DNA of 64,000 nucleotides from Paracoccus sp. S1E-3 (GCF_013868135.1 NZ_JACEMU010000016.1:124001-188000); one strand, 5' to 3'; shown: positions 29,016 through 39,357, counted from the first letter of the stretch. Numbers and translations are program-made. Notes: a model not told the origin generated them from the sequence alone.

Positions 29016-29809
29016 CGCTGGACGCAGCCCTGCGCCTGGACCTGCAGAAGCGGGGCGGCCATAAATACGACCACGGCCATCTGCTGGTGATTGCGGGCGC
29101 CCCCGGACAGGGCGGCGCGGCCCGTCTGGCCGCGCGTGCGGGGTTGCGGATCGGCGCAGGGCTGGTAACGCTCGCGCCCCCCGCCAGCGCGATGGCGGAA
29201 CATGCAGGCAGGCCCGATGCGTTGATGCGCAGCCCGGTGGACGGCGCCCCGGATCTGCGCGCCGCCCTGTCTGCGCGCCGCATCGCGGCCATCGCCATCG
29301 GCCCCGGCTGCGGCGTGGATCGCGCAACGGCGCTGCTGCCGGCTGTGCTGGACAGCGCCTTGCCCTGCCTGCTGGATGCCGACGCGCTGACCGCGCTGGC
29401 GGCCGCCCGGCTGCCCCTGCGGGCCAATATCGTCCTGACCCCGCACCGGGGCGAATTCGCTCGGCTGTTTCCCGACTTCGCCGCGCTGCCGGACCGGCAG
29501 GCCGCAGTTCAGGCCGCCCGCCGCATGGGCGCGGTGGTGCTGCTGAAGGGGCCAGAGACCGCGATTGCCGACCCGGATGGCACATTGCGGATTCATGACG
29601 GGCGCGACGCGCCCTGGCTCGCGACAGCCGGGTCGGGTGACGTGCTGTCGGGGCTGATCGCGGGGCTGCTGGCGCGGGGAATCGCACCTCTTGATGCGGC
29701 ATGGGCGGCCGCCCATATCCACGCGGCGGCGGCGCGCCGCTTCGGGCCGGGCCTGATTGCCGATGATCTGGTCGAGCAGATCCCGGCGATTCTGCGCGAA
29801 ACGGCTTGA
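29012..29809 (+). CDS. nnrD: Stand-alone ADP/ATP-dependent NAD(P)H-hydrate dehydratase
   Basis: 265 aa, the YjeF C-terminal (ribokinase-like) domain only: HKYDHGHLLVIAGAPGQGGAARLAARA at the N-terminus, ANIVLTPHRGEFARL (about 145) and the nucleotide-binding TAGSGDVLSGLIAGLLARG (about 208). It repairs hydrated NAD(P)H. In many bacteria this domain is fused behind an NnrE epimerase domain; here the epimerase part is absent and the upstream gene does not encode it. The GTG start at 29012 overlaps the preceding stop. Confidence 0.88.
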   Translation: MTLDAALRLDLQKRGGHKYDHGHLLVIAGAPGQGGAARLAARAGLRIGAGLVTLAPPASAMAEHAGRPDALMRSPVDGAPDLRAALSARRIAAIAIGPGCGVDRATALLPAVLDSALPCLLDADALTALAAARLPLRANIVLTPHRGEFARLFPDFAALPDRQAAVQAARRMGAVVLLKGPETAIADPDGTLRIHDGRDAPWLATAGSGDVLSGLIAGLLARGIAPLDAAWAAAHIHAAAARRFGPGLIADDLVEQIPAILRETA

Positions 29810-29892
29810 TTTTTCCCCTCGCGCCTTGCCCCGCGCTTTGCTAAGACGGCGCGGATTTCTGTGGCGGGCCATTGTGTCCGCCGTGTGACATT

Positions 29893-29977
29893 GCGGGTGT
29901 GGCGAAATTGGTAGACGCACCAGATTTAGGTTCTGGCGCCGCAAGGCGTGGGGGTTCAAGTCCCTCCACCCGCACCA
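29893..29977 (+). tRNA. tRNA-Leu (anticodon UAG)
   Basis: 85 nt including the encoded CCA. Acceptor GCGGGTG pairs with CACCCGC, discriminator A, anticodon stem CCAGA/TCTGG with loop TTTAGGT (anticodon TAG), class II long variable arm (CGCCGCAAGGCGT), T-arm GGGGGTTCAAGTCCCTC. It lies between nnrD and tig. Confidence 0.97.
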
Positions 29978-29998
29978 TGACGACGTGAAGGATAGGAC

Positions 29999-31333
29999 AT
30001 GCAGGTCAAAGAGACCCAGAACGAAGGCCTCAAGCGCGGCTACCAGATGACGCTCCCCGCCGCCGACCTGGCGGCGATGGTCGATCAGAAGCTGAAAGAA
30101 GCTCAGCCCGAAGTCGAAATGAAGGGCTTCCGCAAGGGCAAAGTCCCGATGGCGATGCTGAAAAAGCAGTTCGGCCCGCGTGTTCTGGGCGATGCCATGC
30201 AGGATTCGGTCGACGGCGCGCTGCGCAAGCATCTGGACGAATCCGGCGACCGCCCGGCCGTCCAGCCCAAGGTCGAAATGCAGGATGGCGAGAACTGGAA
30301 GGAAGGCGATGACGTGGTCGTCAACGTCACCTACGAAGTCCTGCCCGCGATCCCGGAAGTCGACCTGTCCAAGCTGAAGCTGGAGCGTCTGGTTGTGAAG
30401 GCCGAGGATGCCGCCGTGACCGAGGCGCTGGAGAACCTGGCCAAGAACGCCAAGTCCTACGAGGACAAGAAGAAGGGCTCGAAAGCCGCGAAGGACGATC
30501 AGATCGTGATCGACTTCAAGGGTTCGGTCGATGGCGAGCTGTTCGAAGGCGGCTCGGCCGAGGATTACCCGCTGGTGCTCGGCTCGGGCAGCTTCATCCC
30601 CGGCTTCGAGGATCAGCTGACCGGCGCCAAGGCTGGCGACGAGGTCGAGGTGAAGGTGCAGTTCCCGGCCGATTACGGCCATGCCGCGCTGGCGGGCAAG
30701 GACGCCGTCTTCGCCACCACCGTGAAGGCGGTGAAGAAGCCCGTCGATGCCAAGCTGGATGACGAGCTGGCCAAGCGTTTCGGCGCCGAATCGCTGGACA
30801 AGCTGAAGGAAAACATCGCCGAGCGTCTGGAGGCCGAATACAAGGGCGCCAGCCGCGCGGTGATGAAGCGCGCCGTGCTGGACCAGCTGGACGGTCAGGT
30901 CAATTTCGACCTGCCGGAAGTGCTGGTCGAGGCCGAGGCCGCCCAGATCGCCCACCAGCTGTATCACGAGGAGCACCCGGACGATCACGGCCACCACCAT
31001 GGCGAGATCGAGCCGACCGAGGAGCACAAGAAGTTGGCCGAGCGCCGCGTGCGTCTGGGTCTGCTGCTGGCCGAAATCGGCCAGAAGGCCGACGTGAAGG
31101 TCTCGGATCAGGAATTCACCCAGGCGGTGATGATGCAGGCCCGTCAATATCCGGGCCAGGAACGCGCCTTCTTCGAGTTCATCCAGCAGAACCCGCAGGC
31201 CCAGCAGCAGCTGCGCGCGCCGATCTTCGAAGACAAGGTCATCGACCACATCGCCGAGCAGGCGAAGGTCGCCGACAAGACCGTCTCCAAGGAAGACCTG
31301 GAAAAGGCCGTCGAAGCCCTGGACGAGTTGTGA
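29999..31333 (+). CDS. tig: Trigger factor
   Basis: 444 aa ribosome-associated chaperone with PPIase domain. The N-terminal ribosome-binding domain carries the signature [17 protein letters not shown] (about 43-59). The FKBP-like domain (about 160-245) includes [20 protein letters not shown] and [20 protein letters not shown]. The helical C-domain is complete. A His-rich stretch ([17 protein letters not shown], about 325) may bind metal, as in some relatives. Translation starts 21 nt after tRNA-Leu. Confidence 0.97.
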   Translation: MQVKETQNEGLKRGYQMTLPAADLAAMVDQKLKEAQPEVEMKGFRKGKVPMAMLKKQFGPRVLGDAMQDSVDGALRKHLDESGDRPAVQPKVEMQDGENWKEGDDVVVNVTYEVLPAIPEVDLSKLKLERLVVKAEDAAVTEALENLAKNAKSYEDKKKGSKAAKDDQIVIDFKGSVDGELFEGGSAEDYPLVLGSGSFIPGFEDQLTGAKAGDEVEVKVQFPADYGHAALAGKDAVFATTVKAVKKPVDAKLDDELAKRFGAESLDKLKENIAERLEAEYKGASRAVMKRAVLDQLDGQVNFDLPEVLVEAEAAQIAHQLYHEEHPDDHGHHHGEIEPTEEHKKLAERRVRLGLLLAEIGQKADVKVSDQEFTQAVMMQARQYPGQERAFFEFIQQNPQAQQQLRAPIFEDKVIDHIAEQAKVADKTVSKEDLEKAVEALDEL

Positions 31334-31358
31334 TTTCGGATCACTTGCCAAGATGATG

Positions 31359-31390
31359 AAAAGCCGCGACCCTCCGGGCGCGGCTTTTTT
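31359..31390 (+). terminator. Intrinsic terminator of tig
   Basis: AAGCCGCG / CGCGGCTT stem, 10-nt loop, then a run of six T, 26 bp after the tig stop. Confidence 0.9.
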
Positions 31391-31405
31391 CATCGGAGAT
31401 CCCGT

Positions 31406-31807
31406 ATGACCCCCACCGAAATCGTGCGCGGCTTCTGGGATGCCATGCGCGAGAACGACTTCACCGCCGCCGCCGACCGCTGGCTGGCACCGGATTATCT
31501 GGGCCTGTGGCCACAAACTGGCGAAGTCATGCGCGGCCCTGATGCCTTTGCCCGCGTCAACAATGCCTTTCCCGGCCAGGGCGACTGGCGGTTCGAGGAG
31601 ATATCCTTGCTGGCGGATGGCGCCCGTGTGGTGACCGACATGCGCATCACCAATGCGCCGCTGGAAATCGCTGTTCGCTGCCTGAGCTTCCACGAGATCG
31701 ACGGGCGCCACATCCTGCGCCAGACCGAGTTCTGGCCCGATTCCTATCCGGTGCCGGACTGGCGGCGGGGTCTGCTGGAGGTGGACCCGGCGATCTCCAA
31801 ATGGTAG
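31406..31807 (+). CDS. NTF2-like/SnoaL-type protein
   Basis: 133 aa with the layout of the nuclear-transport-factor-2 cone fold (EIVRGFWDAMRENDFTAAADRWLAPDYLGLWPQTGEVMRG; LSFHEIDGRHILRQTEFW). Family members include small isomerases, dehydratases and binding proteins; the substrate is not predictable. It starts right after the tig terminator and is not obviously linked to glnB, 150 bp downstream. Confidence 0.78.
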   Translation: MTPTEIVRGFWDAMRENDFTAAADRWLAPDYLGLWPQTGEVMRGPDAFARVNNAFPGQGDWRFEEISLLADGARVVTDMRITNAPLEIAVRCLSFHEIDGRHILRQTEFWPDSYPVPDWRRGLLEVDPAISKW

Positions 31808-31843
31808 TTCTGCATAATTTTTAAGCGTTATGACTACATTTAA

Positions 31844-32296
<453 letters not shown>

Positions 32297-32377
32297 TCCG
32301 CCGCCCGCGCATAATCATTACACTCTTGCCTGGGACCGGCCGCGGCCGGTTCCGTTGTGAAGAAGGAAAAGGCCCCC

Positions 32378-33784
32378 ATGAAAGTCAAAGACGTCCTTGA
32401 GCTGATGAAGGATGAGGAAGTCGAATATGTCGACATTCGCTTCACCGATCCTAAGGGCAAGCTGCAGCACGTGACCCTCGTTGCCGATCTGGTCGACGAA
32501 GACCTGTTCGAGGAGGGCTTCATGTTCGATGGTTCTTCCATCGCCGGCTGGAAGTCGATCGATCAGTCGGACATGAAACTGATCTTCGACCCGGCCTCGG
32601 TCTATATCGACCCCTTCTATGCCGAAAAGACCCTGTGCGTGCATTGCAACGTGGCCGAGCCCGACACCGGCGAGCCCTATAGCCGCGACCCGCGCGGCAC
32701 CGCCGTGAAGGCCGAGGCCTACCTGAAATCCTCGGGCATCGGCGACGCCGCCTATTTCGGCCCCGAGGCCGAGTTCTTCCTGTTCGACGACGTGCGCTAT
32801 GCGGTCACCCCGCAGAAGGTGGCGTTCGAAATCGACGCCGACGCGGCGGCCTGGAACACCGATACGCAATATGAAATGGGCAACCTTGCCCATCGCGCGC
32901 CCCATAAGGGCGGCTATTTCCCGGTCAACCCGGTCGACGAAGCGCAGGACATCCGCGGCGAGATGCTGTCGACGATGAAACGCATGGGCATCAAGGTCGA
33001 CAAGCATCACCACGAGGTCGCCACCTGCCAGCACGAACTGGGGATGATCTTTGGCGGTCTGGTCGAGCAGGCCGACAATATCCAGAAATACAAATACGTC
33101 ATCCACAACGTGGCCCATGCCTATGGCAAGACCGCGACCTTCATGCCCAAGCCGATGAAGGGCGACAACGGGTCCGGGATGCACGTCAACATGTCGATCT
33201 GGAAGGACGGCAAGCCGCTGTTCGCCGGGGACAAATATGCCGACCTGTCGCAGGAGGCGCTGTATTTCATCGGCGGTATCCTGAAACATGCCAAGGCGCT
33301 GAACGCGCTGACCAACCCGTCGACCAACAGCTACAAGCGTCTGATCCCCGGTTTCGAAGCCCCGGTTCTGCGCGCCTATTCGGCCCGCAACCGCTCGGGC
33401 TGCGTGCGCATCCCGTGGACCGAAAGCCCGAAGGCCAAGCGTGTTGAAGCCCGCTTCCCTGATCCGTCGGCCAACCCATACCTGGCCTTTGCCGCTCTGC
33501 TGATGGCGGGCCTCGACGGGATCAAGAACAAGATCGACCCCGGCCCGGCTTCGGACAAGGACCTCTACGACCTGCCGCCGGAGGAACTGGCCGAAATCCC
33601 CACCGTCTGCGGCAGCCTCCGCGAGGCGCTGGAGGAGCTGGAGAAGGATATGGACTTCCTGTTGGCCGGCGATGTCTTCACCCGCGACCAGCTGGAAGCC
33701 TTCATCAAGCTGAAATGGGAGGAGGTCTACGCCTACGAGCATACCCCCCACCCGATCGAATACGCGATGTATTACAGCTGCTGA
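32378..33784 (+). CDS. glnA: Glutamine synthetase type I
   Basis: 468 aa from the ATG at 32378 ([19 protein letters not shown]), which follows a purine-rich GAAGGAAAAGG. Active-site segments: [54 protein letters not shown]. The adenylylation motif is [11 protein letters not shown] (Tyr near residue 397), so the enzyme is the GlnE-regulated GSI-beta form. It assimilates ammonium under control of P-II, encoded just upstream. Confidence 0.98.
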   Translation: MKVKDVLELMKDEEVEYVDIRFTDPKGKLQHVTLVADLVDEDLFEEGFMFDGSSIAGWKSIDQSDMKLIFDPASVYIDPFYAEKTLCVHCNVAEPDTGEPYSRDPRGTAVKAEAYLKSSGIGDAAYFGPEAEFFLFDDVRYAVTPQKVAFEIDADAAAWNTDTQYEMGNLAHRAPHKGGYFPVNPVDEAQDIRGEMLSTMKRMGIKVDKHHHEVATCQHELGMIFGGLVEQADNIQKYKYVIHNVAHAYGKTATFMPKPMKGDNGSGMHVNMSIWKDGKPLFAGDKYADLSQEALYFIGGILKHAKALNALTNPSTNSYKRLIPGFEAPVLRAYSARNRSGCVRIPWTESPKAKRVEARFPDPSANPYLAFAALLMAGLDGIKNKIDPGPASDKDLYDLPPEELAEIPTVCGSLREALEELEKDMDFLLAGDVFTRDQLEAFIKLKWEEVYAYEHTPHPIEYAMYYSC

Positions 33785-33803
33785 GCGGCGACAGATGGAA
33801 CAG

Positions 33804-33832
33804 ACAGGCGCCCCTCGCGGGCGCCTGTTTCA
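33804..33832 (+). terminator. Intrinsic terminator of glnBA
   Basis: Perfect 10-bp stem ACAGGCGCCC / GGGCGCCTGT, loop of 5 nt, followed by TTCATT, 19 bp after the glnA stop. Confidence 0.85.
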
Positions 33833-34036
33833 TTTCTGCCACGCCCGAAGCGCCACCGCCTGCGGCCCTTGAAGGCGCAGGCGGGCCGCCCCATATCGCG
33901 GGCTCGGGTTCAGACCCCGGCCGTCCGCGGGCGCAAGCCATGGTGAAGTCTGAAACATCTACCGATCTTGGCATCCTGCCAGTCGGCGGCAATGCGGACC
34001 CCGTCTTTTACGGCATGATGTGAAAAGGGTAATGAC

Positions 34037-34459
34037 ATGGCACAGACCCATGACCTGAACGAATTGAAGACCCAAGCGAAAAACCTGCGCAAGGCGCTGT
34101 CCCATTCCGGGACCGCGATCACCCATGCCGAGGCGCTGGAACTGATCGCGCAAAGCCACGGCGCGCGCGACTGGAACACCGCCCATGCCTCTGCCGCCGC
34201 CACGCCGCTGTGGCAGTTCGGCGGCGCGGTGAAGGGCCGTTATCTTGGCAAGCCCTTCACCGGCCGCGTCATCGCGGCCAGCGAGCGCGGTCCCAAGCAT
34301 CACGCGCTGACCATCGCCTTCGACAAGCCGGTGAACGTGTCGGAATCGGCCCTGATGGAGGTGCCGCGCAAGCGCATCAACGCCACCGTCAATACCGAGG
34401 GGCGCAGCATCAGTCGCACCTCGAACGGTCAGCCCCATCTGGTGCTGGAAGCGGCCTGA
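34037..34459 (+). CDS. Glyoxalase-related N-terminal-domain protein
   Basis: 140 aa. The first 60 residues (LNELKTQAKNLRKALSHSGT, ITHAEALELIAQSHGARDWNT) match the helical domain found at the N-terminus of some glyoxalase-superfamily proteins (Glyoxalase_8 type). The rest forms a small beta domain. Biochemical role unknown. GGGTAA lies before the ATG. Monocistronic, with its own terminator-like hairpin downstream. Confidence 0.72.
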   Translation: MAQTHDLNELKTQAKNLRKALSHSGTAITHAEALELIAQSHGARDWNTAHASAAATPLWQFGGAVKGRYLGKPFTGRVIAASERGPKHHALTIAFDKPVNVSESALMEVPRKRINATVNTEGRSISRTSNGQPHLVLEAA

Positions 34460-34476
34460 GCGCCGGAACTGAAACC

Positions 34477-34505
34477 AAGGGGGGCCTGCGCGGCCCCCTT
34501 TCCTT
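34477..34505 (+). terminator. Probable intrinsic terminator
   Basis: GGGGGCC / GGCCCCC stem with a short loop and TTTCCTT tail, about 20 bp after the stop of the glyoxalase-related gene. Confidence 0.75.
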
Positions 34506-34563
34506 ATCCCTGCCGTGGACAGCAGGCGCCGCGCGCTGCTAGCCTGCCGATGGGGAGTCATCC

Positions 34564-34953
34564 ATGGATCATGTCACCGGCGGCTGCCTGTGCGGCGATG
34601 TCAGGCTGAAAGCGGTGGGGATGCCCTACCGCGTCGGGCTGTGCCATTGTCTTGATTGCCGCAATCATCACGGCGCATTGTTTCACGCCTCGGCCATCTT
34701 CCCCGAGACCGCAGTGACCGTCACCGGTGCGACCCGCGACTATCAGGGCCGCTTCTTCTGTCCGCGCTGCGGATCGCCGGTCTTCGGACGCTCGGGCGAT
34801 GAGATCGAAATCAATCTGGGCACGCTGGACGCGCCCGACCAGTTCACCCCGACCTATGAGTTATGGACCATCCGGCGAGAGGGTTGGTTGCCGCCCTTCC
34901 CCGTCCGGTCCTATCCCCGCGACCGTGACAGCCACGGGCGGCGCGAAGACTAG
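34564..34953 (+). CDS. GFA-family zinc protein
   Basis: 129 aa. Two zinc-binding clusters of the GFA (glutathione-dependent formaldehyde-activating) family are visible: GGCLCGDVR and CHCLDCRNHHG, with the third pair in FFCPRCGSPVF. The family is named for a formaldehyde-glutathione condensing activity whose enzymatic status is doubtful; most members have unknown function. Its stop overlaps the end of the convergent phosphatase gene by 4 nt. Confidence 0.85.
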   Translation: MDHVTGGCLCGDVRLKAVGMPYRVGLCHCLDCRNHHGALFHASAIFPETAVTVTGATRDYQGRFFCPRCGSPVFGRSGDEIEINLGTLDAPDQFTPTYELWTIRREGWLPPFPVRSYPRDRDSHGRRED

Positions 34954-35519
34954 ATCAGCATCTGGTGCTGGCCGTCCCGCATCAGGTGGACGGCGCCCTG
35001 ACGGACTTCCATCTCCTCCAGCCGGGTATCCGGCCAGCCCAGCACGATGAGGCGGATCATGCGCAGGGTGATGCCGTGGCAGACAATGGCGGCGGGGCCT
35101 TGCAAGGCCAGCAGCGCCTCGGTCACGCGGGCGCGCAGATCGGGCAGCCGCTCGCCCCCCGGCGCGTGGTCATACCATCCCAGCCAGCTGAGGCCGAACA
35201 GCGCCGGATAGGCAGCCTCCAGATCAGTGCGGGTGCGGCCCTCGAACGCGCCCACCGAGATCTCGCGGAAGCGGGCGTCCTGCGTGAAGGGGCGCGGGCC
35301 AAAGACGATTCCGGCGGTTTCGACAGCCCGGCCGAGCGGGCTGGCGACAAGCGAAAGGCCCGGGGTCCGGTCCAGAATGCCGGCCATGATCGCGGCCTGG
35401 CGTGCCGCCTGCTGCCGGCCAAGTGCGGTCAGCGGGCTGTCCATATGGCCCTGCATCCGCCCGGCCGCGTTCCATTCGGTCTGGCCGTGGCGCATCAGAT
35501 ACAGGTCGGGAAAGGCCAA
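34950..35519 (-). CDS. Histidine phosphatase family protein
   Basis: 189 aa. Catalytic LYLMRHGQTEWN near the N-terminus, second His in AIVCHGITLRM, and the phosphate-pocket LVASPLGRAVETA between them. It belongs to the phosphoglycerate mutase-like/broad phosphatase branch; the substrate is undetermined. It starts 3 nt downstream of the end of the PiT gene on the same strand, so it is probably cotranscribed with the phosphate transporter. Confidence 0.88.
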   Translation of the reverse strand: MAFPDLYLMRHGQTEWNAAGRMQGHMDSPLTALGRQQAARQAAIMAGILDRTPGLSLVASPLGRAVETAGIVFGPRPFTQDARFREISVGAFEGRTRTDLEAAYPALFGLSWLGWYDHAPGGERLPDLRARVTEALLALQGPAAIVCHGITLRMIRLIVLGWPDTRLEEMEVRQGAVHLMRDGQHQMLI

Positions 35520-35522
35520 GTA

Positions 35523-36989
35523 TCAGCCCCAGATCGAGGTGAACATCCAGAACAGCCCCGCCGACAGCAGCGCCGCCGCAGGCACCGTGACGACCCATGC
35601 GGCAAGGATGGTGGTGAAATGCGACCGCCGCACGACCTTGCGCCGGCGCCGCTGTTCGGGGGTGGAATCGGTGTCCACGCGCAATTCGCCCAGCATCCGC
35701 TCGTGATACCATTCGCGGAAGAAGCCCACGCCGAAAATGCCGCCGATGGCGATATGGGTCGAACTGACCGGCAAACCCAGCCAGGAGGCGATGATGACGG
35801 TCACCGCCGCCGACAGCGCCACGCAATAGGCGCGCATGGCGTTCAGGCGGGTGATCTCGTTGCCGACGATATTGATGAGTTTCGGCCCGAACAGCAACAG
35901 CCCGACCGACAGGCCCACGCCGCCGATCAGCATCACCCACAGCGGAATCCCCACGCTGTCCGAAGCACCGCCGTCCTGCACCGCATGAACGATGGCGGCC
36001 AGTGGCCCCACGGCATTGGCCACGTCATTGGCGCCATGCGCGAAGGACAGCAGCGCCGCCGACAGCACCAGCGGAATGGCGAACAGCTCTTTCAGGGCCT
36101 TCTTGCGGTTTTCCAGCCCGGCGCTTTGGCGCGCGATCACCGGACGCATCGCGAAGGTCGTGACGATGCCGGTCGCGAGGCCCAGCAGGACCGCCGTGCC
36201 CAGTTCGATCCTGATCAGCTTGCTGAAGCCCTTCAGCGCCAGATAGGCCACGAAGGTGCCCGCCATGATCCCGATCAGCACCGGCACCCATTTCCGTGCC
36301 GAGGCCATCATATCGGGCGTATAGATGATGCGGGTCTTGATGAAGGCCAGAAACAGCGCCGCCGTCACCCCGCCCATCAGGGGCGAGATCACCCAGCTGG
36401 CGACGATCGCACCCATGGTGGACCAGTTCACCGCCGAAAATCCGGCCGCGACGATCCCCGCCCCCATCACGCCCCCGACGATGGAATGCGTGGTCGAGAC
36501 CGGCGCGCCAAGCCAGGTCGCGAGGTTGATCCACAGCGCCCCGGCGAGAAGCGCGGAAAACATCGCCCAGATGAAGGTCTCGGGGTCGGCCACCGCCTCG
36601 GGCGAGACGATGCCGCGCGACACCGTGCTGACCACGTCCCCGCCCGCCAGCAGCGCGCCCGCGGTTTCGCAGATCGCGGCAACGACAAGGGCTGTCCCGA
36701 TGGTCATGGCGCGCGCGCCGACCGCCGGCCCCATATTGTTGGCCACGTCATTGGCACCGATATTCAGCGCCATATAGGCCCCGACGACCGCCGCCGCGAT
36801 CACGATGGCGGTGGCCGCGCTGATGCCGGTGAACGAGGCCACCACCAGCCCGACCAGCACCATGAAGGCAATGCCGATCCCCGGTGCGACCAGCGGACGC
36901 GAGACATAGGCCACGGCCTGCTCAAGGGTCGAGATTCGCTCGAGGTCCTTGTTCAGTGTCTTCCAGGATTTCGGGTCAGATTCGGCCAT
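35523..36989 (-). CDS. pit: PiT-family inorganic phosphate transporter
   Basis: 488 aa from the ATG at 36989 (MAESDPKSWKTLNKDLERI); an in-frame ATG at 37031 with a good GGAG would add 14 residues. Two PHO-4 signature repeats, GANDVANNMGPAVGARAM near the N-terminus and GANDVANAVGPLAAIV in the middle, plus about ten membrane spans, define the low-affinity metal-phosphate:H+ symporters. The N-terminal cytoplasmic extension of about 40 residues is longer than in E. coli PitA. Confidence 0.93.
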   Translation of the reverse strand: MAESDPKSWKTLNKDLERISTLEQAVAYVSRPLVAPGIGIAFMVLVGLVVASFTGISAATAIVIAAAVVGAYMALNIGANDVANNMGPAVGARAMTIGTALVVAAICETAGALLAGGDVVSTVSRGIVSPEAVADPETFIWAMFSALLAGALWINLATWLGAPVSTTHSIVGGVMGAGIVAAGFSAVNWSTMGAIVASWVISPLMGGVTAALFLAFIKTRIIYTPDMMASARKWVPVLIGIMAGTFVAYLALKGFSKLIRIELGTAVLLGLATGIVTTFAMRPVIARQSAGLENRKKALKELFAIPLVLSAALLSFAHGANDVANAVGPLAAIVHAVQDGGASDSVGIPLWVMLIGGVGLSVGLLLFGPKLINIVGNEITRLNAMRAYCVALSAAVTVIIASWLGLPVSSTHIAIGGIFGVGFFREWYHERMLGELRVDTDSTPEQRRRRKVVRRSHFTTILAAWVVTVPAAALLSAGLFWMFTSIWG

Positions 36990-37142
36990 GGCGCCCTCGG
37001 TCAGATGTGCGAGCGCTGGTAACAGTTTCATGACACTCCGACAATCGCGGCCGCAGCCGCCGTTCACGTCATTGTTTGCCGGTCGCACTTGCCCTCGGGT
37101 CGCGGCGCAGCCACGCTGGCGCCCAATCGACAGGAGAGCATG

Positions 37143-37790
37143 ATGACAGAGCGGCACGGACCGACGCGCAGAATGATGATCGGGACGGCTGGCGCTGTGG
37201 CCGGAATGGCGCTGGCGCCGCTGCCGCTGTTGGCCAAGACCGAGCATCCCAACCCGATGCCCGCCGAGCTGCGTAAGGCGCTGGAACGCAATCCGGCCAC
37301 GCCTGTGCTGGGCAATCCCGATGGCGATGTCACCCTGACCGAATTCTTCGACTATAACTGCCCTTATTGCCGCACCAATATGGCCGATGTGCAGCGCCTG
37401 ATCGCCAGCGATCCCAAGCTGCGCGTGGTCTTTCGCGAATGGCCGGTCTTCGGCGACGGCTCGATGTTCGCGGCCAAGGCGTCGCTGGCCTCGCTTCAGC
37501 AGGGCAAATACTGGCCCTTCCACGAGGCGCTGATGAACATGAAGGGCCGCGCCGAGGAGGCGACCGTGCTGCGCGCCGCCCGGCAGGTGGGTCTCGATGT
37601 CGACCGGCTGCGGGTGGATATGGAAAAGCGCGCAATCCTCGATCAGATTTATGAAACCATGGATCTCGCCGACACCATGATGCTGACCGGAACGCCCACT
37701 TTCATCGCCGGCCACGAGGCGTCTTTCGGCAAGCTGACCCTCGCCGATCTGAAGCAGCTGGTCGCAACCGCCCGGAAAGACATGCTTTAA
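37143..37790 (+). CDS. Periplasmic DsbA-family thioredoxin-fold oxidoreductase
   Basis: 215 aa. The N-terminus PTRRMMIGTAGAVAGMALAP has a twin-arginine-like signal (RR followed by a hydrophobic core), so export through the Tat system is possible. The thioredoxin fold has active site DYNCPYCRTNM (CPYC) and cis-Pro loop GTPTFIAG, as in DsbA/BdbD/ScsC-type proteins. AGGAG lies 6 nt before the ATG at 37143; an ATG at 37140 is the alternative. Divergent from the PiT gene. Confidence 0.9.
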   Translation: MTERHGPTRRMMIGTAGAVAGMALAPLPLLAKTEHPNPMPAELRKALERNPATPVLGNPDGDVTLTEFFDYNCPYCRTNMADVQRLIASDPKLRVVFREWPVFGDGSMFAAKASLASLQQGKYWPFHEALMNMKGRAEEATVLRAARQVGLDVDRLRVDMEKRAILDQIYETMDLADTMMLTGTPTFIAGHEASFGKLTLADLKQLVATARKDML

Positions 37791-37858
37791 CCTTCAGCGC
37801 CATTGACGCATCCTCTCGCGCCGCCCAATCTGTGGCTGCAAAACGGGAGGAAACAACA

Positions 37859-38830
37859 ATGACCAGACATTTCGCGCTGGCAGCGGTGCTGCTGGCCTCG
37901 ACCGCCGCGATGGCGGCGGCGGCGGATCTGAAGCTGGGCTATGCCCTGGCCGAGGACAGCCATTACGGCGCCGGCGCCCGCGCCTTCGACGAGACGCTGA
38001 AGGCCGAACTGGGGGATGCCTTCACGGTCAGGCACTTCCCGTCCTCGGGTCTGGGCGGCGAGCGCGAGGTAATCGAGGGGCTGCAGATCGGCACCGTCGA
38101 TGCGACCATCGCCTCCTCGGGAACGCTGTCGAATTTCGTGCCCGAGGTCGGCGTCTTCGACGTGCCTTTCCTGTTTCGCGACCTGAGCCATGCGCGTGGC
38201 GTGCTGGACGGTCCCATCGGGCAGGAGATGCTGACGAAATTCGACGCCGTGGGCACCCATGCGCTGGCATGGGGCGAGCAGGGCTTCCGCCACATCACCA
38301 ACAATCGCGGCGCGGTGGCCACGCCGGCCGATCTGGCCGGGCTGAAGATCCGCACCATGGAAAACCCCGTTCACCTGAAAGCCTTCACCGCGCTTGGCGC
38401 CGCCCCCACCCCGATGGCCTGGCCCGAGGTGATCCCGGCGCTGGAACAGGGCGCCATCGATGGGCAGGAAAATCCGCTCTCGGTGATTGTCTCGGCCAAG
38501 CTGGGCGAGGTTCAGAAATACCTTTCGCTGGACGGCCACGTCTATTCCCCCGCCATCGTGATGGTCTCGCAGAAGCTGTGGGACAGTCTGGATGACACGC
38601 AGAAAGCCGCCTTCGAGAAGGCCGGCGATGCGGCGGTGGTCGCCATGCGCGACTATGTCGACAATGTCGAAGCGCAGGGCGTCGAGACGCTGAAAGCCCA
38701 GGGGATGCAGGTCAACACCCTGACGCCCGAGGACAGACAGGCGTTTCAGGACAAGCTGGCCGATGTCTATGCCGAATACGAGGCCCAGTTCGGCAAGGAG
38801 CTGATGGACAGCATCATCGCCAGCAAATGA
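37859..38830 (+). CDS. dctP: TRAP transporter substrate-binding protein DctP
   Basis: 323 aa. Signal peptide MTRHFALAAVLLASTAAMAAAA. DctP-type features: DVPFLFRDLSHARGVLDG, GLKIRTMENPVHLKAFTALGAAPTPMAW (the Arg of KIRTM normally pairs with the substrate carboxylate) and ALEQGAIDGQENPLSVI. It delivers an organic acid to the DctQM permease. AGGA is placed well before the ATG. The substrate cannot be deduced. Confidence 0.93.
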   Translation: MTRHFALAAVLLASTAAMAAAADLKLGYALAEDSHYGAGARAFDETLKAELGDAFTVRHFPSSGLGGEREVIEGLQIGTVDATIASSGTLSNFVPEVGVFDVPFLFRDLSHARGVLDGPIGQEMLTKFDAVGTHALAWGEQGFRHITNNRGAVATPADLAGLKIRTMENPVHLKAFTALGAAPTPMAWPEVIPALEQGAIDGQENPLSVIVSAKLGEVQKYLSLDGHVYSPAIVMVSQKLWDSLDDTQKAAFEKAGDAAVVAMRDYVDNVEAQGVETLKAQGMQVNTLTPEDRQAFQDKLADVYAEYEAQFGKELMDSIIASK

Positions 38831-39357
38831 GCGATCGGGGCATGAAGGCGGGGGCAGGTTTGCCCTCGCGCGCCGAACGCTGGTTCGTCACCGCCAATGC
38901 GGCCGTCGTGGTGGCCCTGCTGGCGGTGATGGCGGTGGTGGTCGGCTGGAACGTCAGCCTGCGCTTTCTGACCAACAATTCGCTGCCCTGGGCCGACGAG
39001 GTCGCGCGCTACACGATGATCTGGATGGTCTTTCTGGGCGCCGGGCTGGCCCTGCGCGAAGGCGCGCATGTGGCGCTCGGCAGTCTGCAATCCGCGCTGC
39101 CGCCACGCATGGCCTGGGTCCTGCGGGTGGCGGTGCTGGCGCTGCTGCTGGTCTTCTTTCTGGTGATGATCGGAATGGGCTGGGATTACATGCAGCGCGC
39201 CCGGTTTCAGATGTCGGCGGCGCTGCGGCTGAAGATGTCCTGGGTCTATGCGGCGATGCCGGTGGGCTTTGCGCTGCTGACCGTCCATCTGCTGCTGATC
39301 GCCCCGCGCTATCTGCGCGCCGGTTTCGACACCGACCCGACGGAGACCCAACCATGA
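38827..39357 (+). CDS. dctQ: TRAP transporter small permease DctQ
   Basis: 176 aa with four membrane helices and the DctQ-type WADEVARYTMIWMVFLGAGLALREGAHV segment. Its start overlaps the dctP stop (ATGA), and its end overlaps dctM (ATGA). Confidence 0.92.
   Translation: MSDRGMKAGAGLPSRAERWFVTANAAVVVALLAVMAVVVGWNVSLRFLTNNSLPWADEVARYTMIWMVFLGAGLALREGAHVALGSLQSALPPRMAWVLRVAVLALLLVFFLVMIGMGWDYMQRARFQMSAALRLKMSWVYAAMPVGFALLTVHLLLIAPRYLRAGFDTDPTETQP

Noticed and set aside
28829-31711. 960-codon minus-strand open frame
   Set aside because: Lies opposite nnrD, tRNA-Leu and tig, all of which have unmistakable signatures; it is antisense shadow.
33940-34023. 27-codon frame before the glyoxalase-related gene
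   Set aside because: No Shine-Dalgarno and no supporting conservation visible.
35524-37022. Plus-strand open frame opposite the PiT transporter gene
   Set aside because: His/Arg/Asp-rich shadow of a membrane-protein gene on the other strand.
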